From Multifurca ochricompacta (lineage: Eukaryota > Basidiomycota > Agaricomycetes > Russulales > Russulaceae), in contig WTXG01000386.1 of assembly GCA_022496185.1 (NCBI GenBank), positions 1-26,891 of the forward strand: a DNA stretch of 26,891 nucleotides, in the 5' to 3' direction. The notes beneath the pieces are model-generated. The model made no database searches, was not told the origin of the DNA, and saw only the letters and a list, made by a program, of their open reading frames with translations. Positions 1-9,203 of the stretch are shown piece after piece. Position 1 is the first letter of the stretch. Every line of letters starts with the position of its first letter. A program made the position numbers and the translations under genes.

Positions 1-1126
1 GTCTCCTCAGCTGTCTTTCCCATGCCATTCAAAAACAGTCTGCGATAATGTCTCTTCAACTTTAGAAACCGCTCCACAGTATCATGACCCATGCAATAAT
101 AAGCGGGCCATGGAAGAATCCGGAAGAGTAGAAATGATATGACGGTAAACAAATACCAGGTAGTCGATGAAAGAGGTGCATAATACGGGCTGTCGTCTCG
201 GAATAGCGGCATCAACGTGATGCATCCATATATTCCGGTGCAAAACCCAACCCAGCAAGACACAACGGTGAAGACGGTGTGATTGACATTAAACAAGAAG
301 ATGATAAGGCCAGCGAAGAAGAGGAACAGTGAAAGATGTAGCATCGTGGGCAACGCTTCAACCGCCCAGGGAAGGTGTAAGCTGTCGACACCCTTGGCAA
401 AGAAAGCCCGAATACGAGCTCGTTTGTGTGGACTGTAACGTGGTTGAGTTCCCTTGACATATCGACGCGCCCACTGTTGTAACAATGTGGCGAGAAGACC
501 GCAGGTAATACTGATGACCAAGCTCAAGAACCATAGCGAGTTGACCCAGATAGCGTATTTAGGTGGAGAGAAGGCGGGTGGAATGGCTAGAGAGGAAGGA
601 ATATTGGAGGGTTGAGATATGTTGCCGCTGGCGAGGAGCTGGTAAATATTCTGTAGATAAAATGCGGAGGTGTCTTGAGAACTTGGCCGGAGGTCCTGGA
701 TTGAAACTGCGATCAATGCAGCGACGGCTGCAGAAAACAAACCAGTCTATATAAATTGTCGAAAAAATTATGTACAAAAGTTTGTACGGGAATGTTAAGA
801 TGAGGACTAACGAAGACAAGGATGCCATCTGCATCTGCTTTCCAACTGTCGGCCATCTTTTCGTCTCCTTCCTTTGCCAAGTTAAGATACATGTTGAATA
901 TTGGCCCTGAGCTATCTGTAAAGTTGGACAACCCCTCTGTAGCCTGGTCTTGTGCGGCCGGCGACCGCCCGGGTGGGTAGCGGTAATTATCTGTACATGC
1001 GTGTTCCAACCTCGAATTTTGGCGAGAGAGTGAGGGGGTTCAATTAAACACACCTGCTGCGCCTGGGCCCATCCACTCTTGGGGTAAGTTTTCGAAATTG
1101 ACGGTTTGGTAGGGTGCTTGAGACAT
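1..1126 (-). CDS. DUF6535 domain membrane protein, 3' end off the window
   Basis: Spliced gene on the minus strand with exons 1126-1054, 990-812 and 746 to the window edge. Introns 991-1053 (63 bp) and 747-811 (65 bp) have GT-AG ends, and all junctions stay in frame. The protein starts MSQAPYQTVN. It then shows the DUF6535 order: a soluble start ending DSWKADADGILVF, a membrane segment TGLFSAAVAALIAVSIQ, an extracytosolic-type loop, then SLWFLSLVISITCGLLATL, QQWARRY, RARIRAFFAKGVD, the hydrophobic LHLSLFLFFAGLIIFLF, and PLFRDDSPYYAPLSS. This motif chain is typical of the large agaricomycete DUF6535 family, whose function is unknown. I predict four or more membrane helices. An in-frame codon read at 1288 would add 54 residues, but the ATG at 1126 is the conservative start. 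The C-terminal part is missing because the window ends. Confidence 0.88.
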
Positions 1127-1590
1127 GGAAGGATTGTTATGGAGGTTGTAAGAGGTGAGAGATTGGGTGGAAGGTTGTTGCACGCTGGGGACTCGGACTC
1201 GGAAGGCAGCATACCCACAACCCTCCTCCACATTGAGAACGCGAGGCAGAAGACTCAAGTCTGCGGCTTGCATCCCACAAGCGCACACAAGTACGAGTTT
1301 CTATAACATTACAGAGACAGGACTGGATGCACACCTGACGCATGGTTGAGGTATGTATGCTCTTCGCATTATGTAAAGAAATTAGTTTTAGCTACCTATT
1401 TATGTAGCATTTCTAAGCGCTAGTTAAAAATGGATAACTAATACTCACTTCAAAAGAACCTAAAAGTAGCGACCTTTTTATACTGCAAAAAGAGCGTGAA
1501 AATCATATTTTTATTTACGTGTGACAAGATACGAAGACGAAGGAACGTTTTGTACGTGCAACGCGAAAATTATCTCTAAATTAGTTAACT
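1127..1590. other. Intergenic region left of the retroelement
   Basis: Contains the 5' flank of the DUF6535 gene and then AT-rich sequence up to the target-site duplication. Short reading frames on both strands (for example around 1137-1343) have no family motifs and overlap the DUF6535 5' region. I see no supportable gene here. Confidence 0.5.
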
Positions 1591-1605
1591 GACGCACTGA
1601 AGCCC
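1591..1605 (+). repeat. Left target-site duplication of the LINE-like element
   Basis: GACGCACTGAAGCCC at this position is repeated exactly at 3305-3319, directly after the A17 tail. A perfect 15-bp direct repeat flanking a poly(A)-ended insert is the signature of target-primed reverse transcription. Confidence 0.93.
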
Positions 1606-1677
1606 ATCCCTTCTTGACCACTTACCACCACCATTGCCTTTAGGTTTTTGTGCTGCTTGCTGCTCGAGTTGCCTCCC

Positions 1678-2958
1678 ATGTCCAATCGCTTTGCTGCTCT
1701 TTCTGAGCCCCCTCCCCCACCTCCCCCTTCTCCTGCCCAGGTTCTCACCTCGGCCATCACCCAGCTTTATGATGGGATGGTTGAGGCTGAGGCTTCCTTC
1801 CCTGGGGATGACAATGCCTATGTTGCCACCCTCCATGAACACCTCCAGTCCTTCCTCGACTTTGCCCCTGTTCAGGGGGCCCCCTCACTCATCCTCTCCT
1901 ATGCGGAGCACTCCCCAGCCTTTGTGGCTGCCATGCACACTGCTTTCCCTACCCCCATCTCCGGTCTCATCAGGGTCTTCAATGATGATCTGCTCCTGAT
2001 CCATCAGGAACTGCGGCTCTTCAACAGGTCTCTGGTTGCGCTCTCTGCTGGTGGCACACCAGCACCCCCCCCTCCTACTGCTCCCCCCCCTCCTGCTCCT
2101 GTTCCAGGCCCTTCCAAGAAAGGTAAGGCCCCTGCCCAGGCCCCTCCCACCCCACCTGCCCAGGCCCCGGCCCAGGTTGCCCCAGCCAAGGCCCCCAAGG
2201 CCAAGGCCAAGCCCTCTGCCCCGGCCCCCTCCCCTGCGCCCCCTCCTGCCCCCACTACTCCTGCTGCCCCTGCCCCCTCCCCCCCCTCATCCTATGCTAC
2301 TGCTGCCAAGAGGCGTGTGAGACCCTCTCTGGTGGTCCTTCCTGGTTCTGTGCAGGACCCTTCTGACCCTCCGTTTGTGTGCAAGCCCCCTGGGGCTATT
2401 GTTTCATATCTGAACTCCGAGCTTTCTGGGTCTGGGACCCAGGTCACTTTGTCTGCTGCGCGGTGGACACCAAAGAAGAACCTGGTTCTTACAGCCGGCC
2501 CAGATGTCTCGGAGGCTAACCTCCTCTCTGCCCAGCCCCTCCTCAATTCCCTGCTAGGTCCCTTCTTGTCGGTGATGGGCCAGCCACTTTCCCCCTCCTC
2601 CCGCCCGAACGTTCGGTGGTCCTGGGTGACCATCAATGGCCTTGCGACTGGCGTGACCCCACACACTGGGGCACATTCTCCCCAGGCCTGCCATGAGGCC
2701 CTGGGTCATGAGAACCCGGTGTACAGGGCGCTCAAAGTGACAGCCCTTCCTTCCTGGGTCCACGCCCCCTCCACCCTCCTCCCTGGCTCCACCTCTTCTG
2801 TGGTGGTGGCCTTTGAGGACCCGGATGGTGCGGTGCTGGCGGGCCTTCTGGCCCAGCGCACCCTCTATGCCTTTGGGCATGCTGGTGCTGTCCGCCGTTG
2901 GAAGAAGCCGCCCCGCGTCAAGAAGCCGGCTGTCCCAGCCCCCACACCCGCCGCCTAG
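1678..2958 (+). CDS. Gag-like ORF1 protein of a non-LTR retrotransposon
   Basis: An intact 426-residue frame starting at ATG 1678 (MSNRFAALSE). Upstream codons in frame are open, but there is no earlier ATG. Residues 1-125 hold a Pro run and then a likely helical region. Residues 126-205 are a Pro/Ala/Lys-rich linker. SYATAAKRR (about 205-213) resembles the SYA-type motif common in fungal retroelement gags. Residues 235-410 form a compact domain that ends VVVAFEDPDGAVLAGLL and FGHAGAVRRWKKPP. In related basidiomycete LINE ORF1 proteins the RRW-KPP motif is followed at once by CCHC zinc knuckles. Here it is followed by RVKKPAVPAPTPAA and a stop, so nucleic-acid binding would rely on the basic linker and tail. 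Expected role: RNA binding and particle formation. The GC- and C-rich codon use differs sharply from the AT-rich flanks. Confidence 0.85.
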   Translation: MSNRFAALSEPPPPPPPSPAQVLTSAITQLYDGMVEAEASFPGDDNAYVATLHEHLQSFLDFAPVQGAPSLILSYAEHSPAFVAAMHTAFPTPISGLIRVFNDDLLLIHQELRLFNRSLVALSAGGTPAPPPPTAPPPPAPVPGPSKKGKAPAQAPPTPPAQAPAQVAPAKAPKAKAKPSAPAPSPAPPPAPTTPAAPAPSPPSSYATAAKRRVRPSLVVLPGSVQDPSDPPFVCKPPGAIVSYLNSELSGSGTQVTLSAARWTPKKNLVLTAGPDVSEANLLSAQPLLNSLLGPFLSVMGQPLSPSSRPNVRWSWVTINGLATGVTPHTGAHSPQACHEALGHENPVYRALKVTALPSWVHAPSTLLPGSTSSVVVAFEDPDGAVLAGLLAQRTLYAFGHAGAVRRWKKPPRVKKPAVPAPTPAA

Positions 2959-3272
2959 CGGCTCTCTTCTTTTTTTCACTGTCACTTTTGTGTTTCGGAC
3001 TTTCATTGTACAGATAGGTTGGGTCGCGACCTTGATGGCACATGGGGTCTGGACCTGGCAACTGCGCCTAGCCGTCCCCACTTTAATTTTACATCTTCCT
3101 CTTCCCCACCCTCTGGGGTGGGGGTCCTGGTTCGCTGGGTCTTCCATGTACGTTCTCCATGGTTTTTCCCTTTGGGTTTTCCACCACTACCTCCAGGGCA
3201 TTTGTCCCTTCTTACAATAGTTACTATGTCACTGTAGTAGCCGCGCGATTTGTCTGTTTGGCTGAAGCGTGT

Positions 3273-3304
3273 AATAAAATTGAGTTCAAAAAAAAAAAAA
3301 AAAA
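3273..3304 (+). terminator. Polyadenylation signal and A17 tail of the retroelement
   Basis: AATAAA at 3273-3278 lies nine bases before an uninterrupted run of 17 A (3288-3304), which abuts the right target-site duplication. This shows that the inserted copy came from a polyadenylated RNA. Confidence 0.85.
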
Positions 3305-3319
3305 GACGCACTGAAGCCC
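3305..3319 (+). repeat. Right target-site duplication of the LINE-like element
   Basis: Exact copy of the 15 bases at 1591-1605. Removing the element and one copy rejoins AT-rich host sequence to the flank beginning GGCTGCCCGG at 3320. Confidence 0.93.
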
Positions 3320-4137
3320 GGCTGCCCGGTCTTCGTCGCTACCGGCCCGTCTCAACAATGTGCACTCTCTCCTTTATACCAACGCGAGATTGTTTTTGTC
3401 GGTCTGGCACTATCTAGAATACATTATAGACTACTCTACACTATACTGTAATCGAAATGTCGATTTGTTCTACTGAAACGGGGCCATGCGTTCACCGCCT
3501 ATGACCCCGCGCGTTTCCGCGAAGGAAGAGGTCACCTACCCCTCTCCACCTCCGCCTAACTCTGTGCCTGTGATGGCATCTCTAGGGCCATTGCTCTTCA
3601 GATTCTTTACTACTGCTGTAAGGATGGCTCGGGCGTTGGGCATGAAACCTCCAGCTATTGCTTCCCCTCTATTTCGTTACAAATCTCTGAATTAGAGCAA
3701 TTATGATTTAGTTTCAAACATTCGACGCATATCTTTTATTTTATCAGTACATTCGCATTCCGGGCCGCCTGCCCGTCCATTCCTTACAATCAGTTTCACC
3801 ATTTAACCGTCGCCTGGACTTCACCGTCACTTCACCGTCAACTTCACCGTCTTCAGTACCTGATCCTTACCTTGCTTGTGTCTATCCTTTGTTCCAAGTT
3901 CACCGCCTACATTCTCTTACTATACCGATCTTCTGCTTCTTAACTGGACTCTCAACAAGTATATAAAGGTATCTACAATACTTGTAGTAGAGCAGCCAGT
4001 GAGCCACCAGAAGCAGAAATCAAACGGCATTTCTCTCCCTTTCTATCTTTCTTTTACAGTAGATTCACAGCAGTTCAAAGCACGACACACACTCTTTTGA
4101 AGTCTAGTCCTCTCTGGGACTCTTTCTATTCCACCTT
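3320..4137. other. Intergenic region between the retroelement and the F-box array
   Basis: No supportable gene. The plus frame at 3486-3695 (69 codons) and the antisense frame ending near 3530 are both short, lack motifs and show no convincing splice sites. The region contains a tandem 11-bp repeat (3818-3851), annotated separately. Confidence 0.5.
3818..3851 (+). repeat. Tandem 11-bp repeat, three units
   Basis: ACTTCACCGTC occurs at 3818-3828, 3829-3839 and 3841-3851, with one extra A before the third unit. No function is evident. Confidence 0.85.
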
Positions 4138-4179
4138 TCAACTTCTCTCCTCTCGGGAACACTTTGCTTCGCACTCACC

Positions 4180-4640
4180 GCGGATAGGCTCCGCACAGTA
4201 TGCGACGGACGGTCGCCTGTCTCGCAAACAAGTCATCAGGGAGGACGACGGGGGAAGATCGTAATCCCGGATCGACAATTTGAGTTCATGAATGAATGGG
4301 TATCGGGGTACGAAGTACATTGATAACAGCGCATACAGTTTCATAAACACCATCGTTATGGAGTGAGTGTAGTCTCTTCCAACAAGGAAAGACCTAGAGG
4401 TGAACGTCCACGAGTGCCGAATAGGAGCGCACGATGAAAGTCTTAGCCCATTCGAGGACAGAGTTAAATGATGATCAAGCGCAACGGAGCGCCAATGACG
4501 ACAGACATAGGTGATAGCCATTCACGGATGGTAAGTGCGAATTAGTCTCAATCTAGGGTCGTCATCCAAATGTGACTCGACGCAGCATGTAAAGATCATC
4601 TGAAGCAGTCCTACAGGGAGCTGGGGGAAAGGCGCAGTGG
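4180..4640 (-). pseudogene. Decayed F-box protein copy
   Basis: Relic of the F-box family found intact at 5047-13082. FPQLPVGLLQMIFTCC (around 4633) matches the F-box start of the neighbours. The frame then meets a TGA at 4522-4524 exactly where the 5047-6811 gene has a Trp codon before AITYVCRHWRS. Reading resumes as MAITYVCRHWRSVALDHH, shifts frame near 4450, and continues as WAKTFIVRSYSALVDVHL in another frame, matching the neighbours' WAKTFIERSEPALIDVNIL. After an internal deletion of several dozen codons, the segment matching the IHTF and GLFGGRAPIRHL part of the intact copies can still be followed to about 4180. Several independent lesions (nonsense, frameshift, deletion) indicate a true pseudogene and not a sequencing slip. 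Confidence 0.82.
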
Positions 4641-5046
4641 AGTATTGATTGCCTAGAACGAGAACGGCCTTTAGTGTAAATATCGTGCCAGTTGGGTCAA
4701 AAGAGAAGTTTGGGAAGAAGTCTCTGACTTGTCTCAAAAACTCTGGTTTGAGTTGCGATGGGGCTGTCGTGCGCGTACAAAAAAAAAGACATCCCTGTCC
4801 CTGCAGACTGAATTGCTTATCTGAAAAGTCAAAGCCTTAGAAAGAGTTTTTCAGAAAGGTGTTATTGAATCGTGGATTTAAGTATTGTACGGCTAAAAGG
4901 GGCGCGCTAATATAGTCCATGGCCTAATGTCTGATGGGCACGACATCGGAAAGTACAAATTTTTTTAGAAAAGAATTTATATACCGTATGATTGAACTGA
5001 CTGAGAGTTCCATCACGAGTTCCGTGGGACGAGAGAAAGTAATCGG

Positions 5047-6811
5047 TCATCCGGTTTGCCCTGCCCCACCTCGCAATAGCTTTATCAATCCCTTTGGAAG
5101 CGTTGGGGGATCCTTCATCGCATGTTCTACCTCCCCGACTTCGAGTGAGTTCGGTAGCCACACTATCTTGCGACTGGTTGGATCCGACATTGACCCATCG
5201 GGGTAAACAACGGAAGAAAGTAAACACGTTCGAACGGCAAGGGGTGTGCGAACATCCCAAGGTTTTGGCTTGTAAACACCTAATCCTCCTGTGATCTTGG
5301 TTTGCACGATACGTACCTTCTGCAACTCTGGTAGAACAGCCGGAGCTGAATCTCCCTCCCATGCCGAACTCAACGCGTCGACCGCACCGGGGTACAACTC
5401 CAACTCCTCGATTCCCGGCAAGTTCTTCAACAAATCCCACCAATACGAATTGAGCAAGCCGCCTGAGGACACATCAAGCACGAGTCGGCGCGCCTCGCCC
5501 GCACCCAGGACATCGCATAACGAGACCAAGTGGAAGATTGGGCTGGTAAGATACCGGCTACGTGGTACGCCTCCCTTGGCAGTGGGGATCCCGTGCCAGT
5601 CCGCCTGGAAACTAAACTTGGCATCTTCAAAAGCCGTCATCGAATCGCCAGCCCACATGCGTAATTTACCGCCCTCCGGCCAACCAGAAAGGTAAATATG
5701 CCGCAATCCATTTGCGGCTTTGAATAATGGAACTAGGGCTGCGAACCAGTGTGTCCAGGTCGGCCAGCTACAGAAGAACCACATGGCCAACTTCAGCCGC
5801 CTTCTGGCCCCTTCAGGTAGTGTTATGCGCCTGTTGAGAAGTACAAATACTTCAGGAGAATCCGCATCGACCACGAAGTCGACAAGGTGGGGCATCTGAA
5901 TCGGCTCATTTGATACCTGTACATCCCCCCAGTGTATGTGGCGGCCTCTAATTAGAAGATACGTGAGCGCGGGCATCTGACGCAGGGCGTTAAGAAGATC
6001 CAAAGGCGGTACGGTCTCATTACATGTGAAGTGAGTGACGCCGCTGAGGAGCCACTGCGGCGCGATGATGTAAGTGTCTGCCGTGAACTGTAGGTGGCGA
6101 ATAGCTGCCCGTCCACCAAACAGATCTTCATTTAGGGTGAAAGGGCGGCCACATTCTTGAAGGCATAAAGAAAGGGTATGGATGGATGTCGTTGCACGTA
6201 ACGTTTCGAGGATTGAAGAGACGTCTTCGCGCGAGCCTGTGAGGCGGAGAGAGCCAAGATGGGTGCGATTGGCAAGAAGGGAAATAACATCATCTGGACA
6301 AAGACGAACTATGGGGGTCCTTTTATCTGATTGACCGACTAAGATGTCAACGTCCACAGGGGCCGTTCCAGAGCGTTCCATTAAAACTTTGACCCAGCGC
6401 AATGTTAATCCAGGTGTGATTGAGGTCCAAAGTATGTGGTGGTTGAGCACAATGGAACGCCAATGCCGGCAGACATAAGTGATTGCTAGCCAGTGGGGGA
6501 ATGTGCGAAACGAAACAAGTTTTGGGTGAAGCGACTCGGCGTAGAAGGTAAAAATGAGTTGGAGAAGTTCGACAGGGAGCTTGGGAAAGGTGTTCACATT
6601 TAGGGGACTTGACGATACTGGTGCATCCAGGAGGTGTTGACCGTCGATTATGCTAGACGCGTGTCTGAAGAGTGAAAAAAAGGCGTCTGTCCTGATATGA
6701 TCAGAGGGCTTACTTTGTTGAAAGAGGTTGTTGATCCCATTCACGAGAAAAATCACTGATTGGAATCCGTGAAATGGATAGCAAACCCCCCTCTCGTTGT
6801 CTTTCATGCAT
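5047..6811 (-). CDS. F-box protein, array copy 1
   Basis: Likely substrate-recognition subunit of an SCF ubiquitin ligase, inferred from the F-box; the target is unknown. Preferred model: exon 1 6811-6714 (ATG at 6811), a 49-bp intron 6665-6713 (GTAAGC donor, T-rich tract, TTCAG end) and exon 2 6664-5047, giving 571 residues. An unspliced frame from ATG 6807 (586 residues) is also open. I prefer splicing because the two neighbouring paralogues have an intron at the same point just before the HxS-xxDGH motif. The F-box starts at about residue 60 (FPKLPVELLQLIFTFYAE), followed by WLAITYVCRHWRSIVLNHHILW. The remainder is a long family-specific region with irregular leucine-rich stretches. It is the most divergent of the three intact copies. 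No frame breaks. Confidence 0.85.
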
Positions 6812-7335
6812 GGGTAGGGTGAAGTTCTAGTCGTTCAATTTGCAGATAGTGGTGGTAGTATTATTAGTACCTTCTGTGGCGGTGATCTCGGTTGCTTGTG
6901 ATGATGGCAGTGCAACGCACATCTGTCTTGAAGGGGAACAAGCATAACTTGTACGTGATTGTGGAATAAGGTAACAACGGAGCTTTAGTGTCACACAGAG
7001 TGGGTTATAAGAGAAAGAAAGAAATATGATGTGATAGACTTGCGTCTTCACCACTCTGTGGATTTGAAAACCACCTACTTATTGGCTTGGGCTTGTCAGG
7101 TCTCGAATCAGTTGTGCCTGACCTGACCTCACAACGTGACCAGGGGGAAATTCAGGGGGAAAGGACTGAAGAAATTACGCTGAGACTTATCGAACGAAAC
7201 AAAAGTGTCATCTTGACTCAAGTAAGGTAGGAAACTAAGAGATAGATGGGAACAACTCCACAGTGAAATAGTAAAGTATTGGAAGGTGTTATGGAAAGCT
7301 GAAGCAGCATCCCAAATGTGTTAAAACCTTTTATC
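6812..7335. other. Intergenic region, 5' flank of F-box copy 1
   Basis: The frame at 6827-7054 (minus) has no motifs and lies in the expected 5' region of the F-box gene. A TGACTCA motif (Gcn4/AP-1 type) is at 7214-7220, about 400 bp upstream of the start codon. I see nothing else. Confidence 0.5.
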
Positions 7336-9115
7336 TCATCTCACAGATTGTCCCCTTTCTCCTTGCAATAACCTTATCAACCCTTCCGGAATCTTTTCCG
7401 ACCCCAACTCCAACTTCTCTCCAGTGGCTGTGTCGAGCGCCCCAGCAGAATCAAGGGTGTTTGGAACCCAAGTAATCGTGCGCCGTCCAGAGGAACCCAT
7501 CCCTGATTCATCGACAACCCCCACACGGGAAATCCGACCTCTCCTTCGAATCTCAAATGCCATATTGGGTCCAGGTCCAAATATTCTCTTTACGATGCAC
7601 ACACTCTCCAACCTAGGAAGGACACTCGGTGCATCATCGTCCTCCCACGCCGACCCCAGGCATTCCACCGCACCGTCGTGCAGTTCCAAATCTTCGATCC
7701 CGTTTAGCTTCGACAGTAACCTCCACCAATATGACTTTGGGAGGTCTCCAGGGCATGCACTTAGTTCTAGTGTCCGTGCCCGCGTTGTGGCGCCCAAAAG
7801 GTCGCAGAGCTCCCCCACGTGAAAGATCAAGCTCGCGTTCACAAGGCTTGGATCTGGCTCTTCACCATTCATTGTCTGGGGGCTCGCGCACCAGCCGAGA
7901 TTGAAACGGAACGCAGGAGCTTCAGATTCTGCAGTCGAGACGGCAGTCCAGGCTTCGAATGTACCTCTCTCCTGCACGCCGCGGAGGGAAATGTGCTGGA
8001 TACCGTTTTCAGCCTCGATGGTCGGTGAAATGGCGGCGAACCAACGGACTCCCGTGCTCCATCCACTAGGAGGAAGTGTCGCCCTGTGCATGTACAGTTC
8101 CCTCTTGGCGCCTGCAGGTAATGCGAGTCGCGAGTTGAGCAGTGAAAAGAAGCGAGGGGACATCCCAATGACGACGAAGTGCATGAGATGTGGCATCTCG
8201 ACTCGCGGCTCAAGTGGTGCATTTGAGTCTTCCCAATACATGTGAGAGCCTTTTAGCGCAAAATATGCAAGAGAGTGCATCTGACGTAATGCCTCCAGGA
8301 GATTTAACAGGGGTATCTGTTCAACACAAGTGTAATGAGTGATCCCAGATAACAGCGAACGAGGCGCAATAATATAGGAGGGTGAGGTAAAGTGTAGGTG
8401 ACGGATCGGTGCCCGGCCCCCAAACAGGCCTTCAGGAAGAACAATAGGAGAATCAAGTTCATTAAGAAATAATGAAAAGGTATGAATGGCCGTCGGAGCA
8501 CTAAGGGCATCTAAAATCATGCGAATGTCTTTGCACATTCCAGTAAGACTGAGGGAGCCCATCCTCGAGAAACCAGTTAGTAGAGCAATGACCTCTTCGA
8601 TGGGCATCCGGGCTTGCGGTATAATATTGCGTCGAGGTGACTCTCGAGGACCAACTAGGATGTTGACATCTATGAGTGCCGGTTCAGATCGTTCGATGAA
8701 AGTCTTGGCCCAGCGGAAACCTAACTGGGAGGTGATTGGTATTGCCCAGAGTAAGCGATAGCCGAGTGCAGATGCGCGCCAATAACGGCACACATGGGTG
8801 ACCTTTGGCCACCATGGAAGACTTTTACCAGATAGTTCAGGGAATGGCGACCATGTGGTACAGAACATGAAGATCCGCTGGAGAATTTCGACAGGGAGGT
8901 CAGGAATGGTGTAAGTTGGAGGTGACGAAGGTGACGAAGCCAAAGCTACTGAAGAAGTTTGATGGTCGTCGACTACAGATGTATGTCTACGGCGGATATA
9001 ATCGTCAGGGGGCTGCAGTTTAATGAATCTGTGAGGCTTGCACGTACGATTGGGGAGGCTTGTTTCGTTTTCGACGAGACCGCATTGTACTGGGGGATTG
9101 AAGATGGAGTGTCAT
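7336..9115 (-). CDS. F-box protein, array copy 2, two exons
   Basis: Exon 1 is 9115-9048 (ATG at 9115, another in-frame ATG at 9085), intron 8987-9047 (61 bp, GTACGTG donor, CTGAC branch-like site, CGTAG end), exon 2 8986-7336; 572 residues. Without the intron the main frame has no ATG before the F-box, since its open frame only offers TTG at 8943, so the spliced model is needed. Exon 1 encodes a basic stretch, MRSRRKRNKPPQS, a possible nuclear signal. The F-box begins at about residue 50 (IPDLPVEILQRIFMFC), then WPKVTHVCRYWRASALGYRLLW. The long C-terminal part is close to copy 3 (for example SYWWRLLSKLNGIEDLELHDGAVE). Presumed SCF adaptor with unknown substrate. Exon 2 is 1,651 bp, the same as in copy 3. 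Confidence 0.87.
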
Positions 9116-9123
9116 GAATCACG

Positions 9124-9203
9124 AATAAATGGTTGAAATAGGTAGAGAACATCGGTTCCGAACAGGGAGGCGCTTGACTCAGAGTTTCACGACTCATGGA
9201 GAC
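9124..9203 (-). promoter_or_regulatory. Promoter-proximal block shared with F-box copy 3
   Basis: Just upstream of the start codon at 9115, two blocks (9124-9160 and 9172-9203) match 13146-13182 and 13222-13252 upstream of copy 3. The block contains TGACTCA at 9175-9181. Copy 3 has TGAGTCA, the same site on the other strand, at the matching place. Regulatory function is inferred from conservation between paralogues only. Confidence 0.45.

Larger units (their letters stand above)
1606..3304 (+). mobile_element. ORF1-only non-LTR retrotransposon (half-LINE), complete insertion
   Basis: A 1,699-bp insert bounded by a perfect 15-bp target-site duplication. Its order is a roughly 70-bp 5' leader, one intact gag-like ORF (1678-2958), a 3' UTR of about 330 bp, an AATAAA signal and 17 A residues. 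No endonuclease or reverse transcriptase frame follows ORF1, so it cannot make its own replication enzyme and would need an autonomous LINE acting in trans. The intact ORF, exact duplication and pure A tail suggest a young insertion. The ORF1 C-terminal half resembles ORF1 of Tad1-like LINEs of basidiomycetes, which is my basis for the class. It could be a one-off internally deleted LINE transcript or a member of a standing ORF1-only family comparable to mammalian HAL1. Copy number elsewhere in the genome would decide. Confidence 0.85.

Noticed and set aside
2004..2255. Gly/Ala-rich minus-strand frame and other long frames across 1634-3237
   Set aside because: They are antisense or shifted shadows of the C-rich ORF1. 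Its codon bias opens all frames there, and they carry no motifs.
3486..3695. 69-codon plus frame and its antisense reading AGGFMPNARAILTAVVKN
   Set aside because: Both are short, with no usable splice sites or recognised family. The strand cannot be decided.
5047..6807. Unspliced 586-residue start for F-box copy 1
   Set aside because: It is open but less likely than the spliced start, because both paralogues have an intron at the same position. Kept as an alternative in the feature entry.
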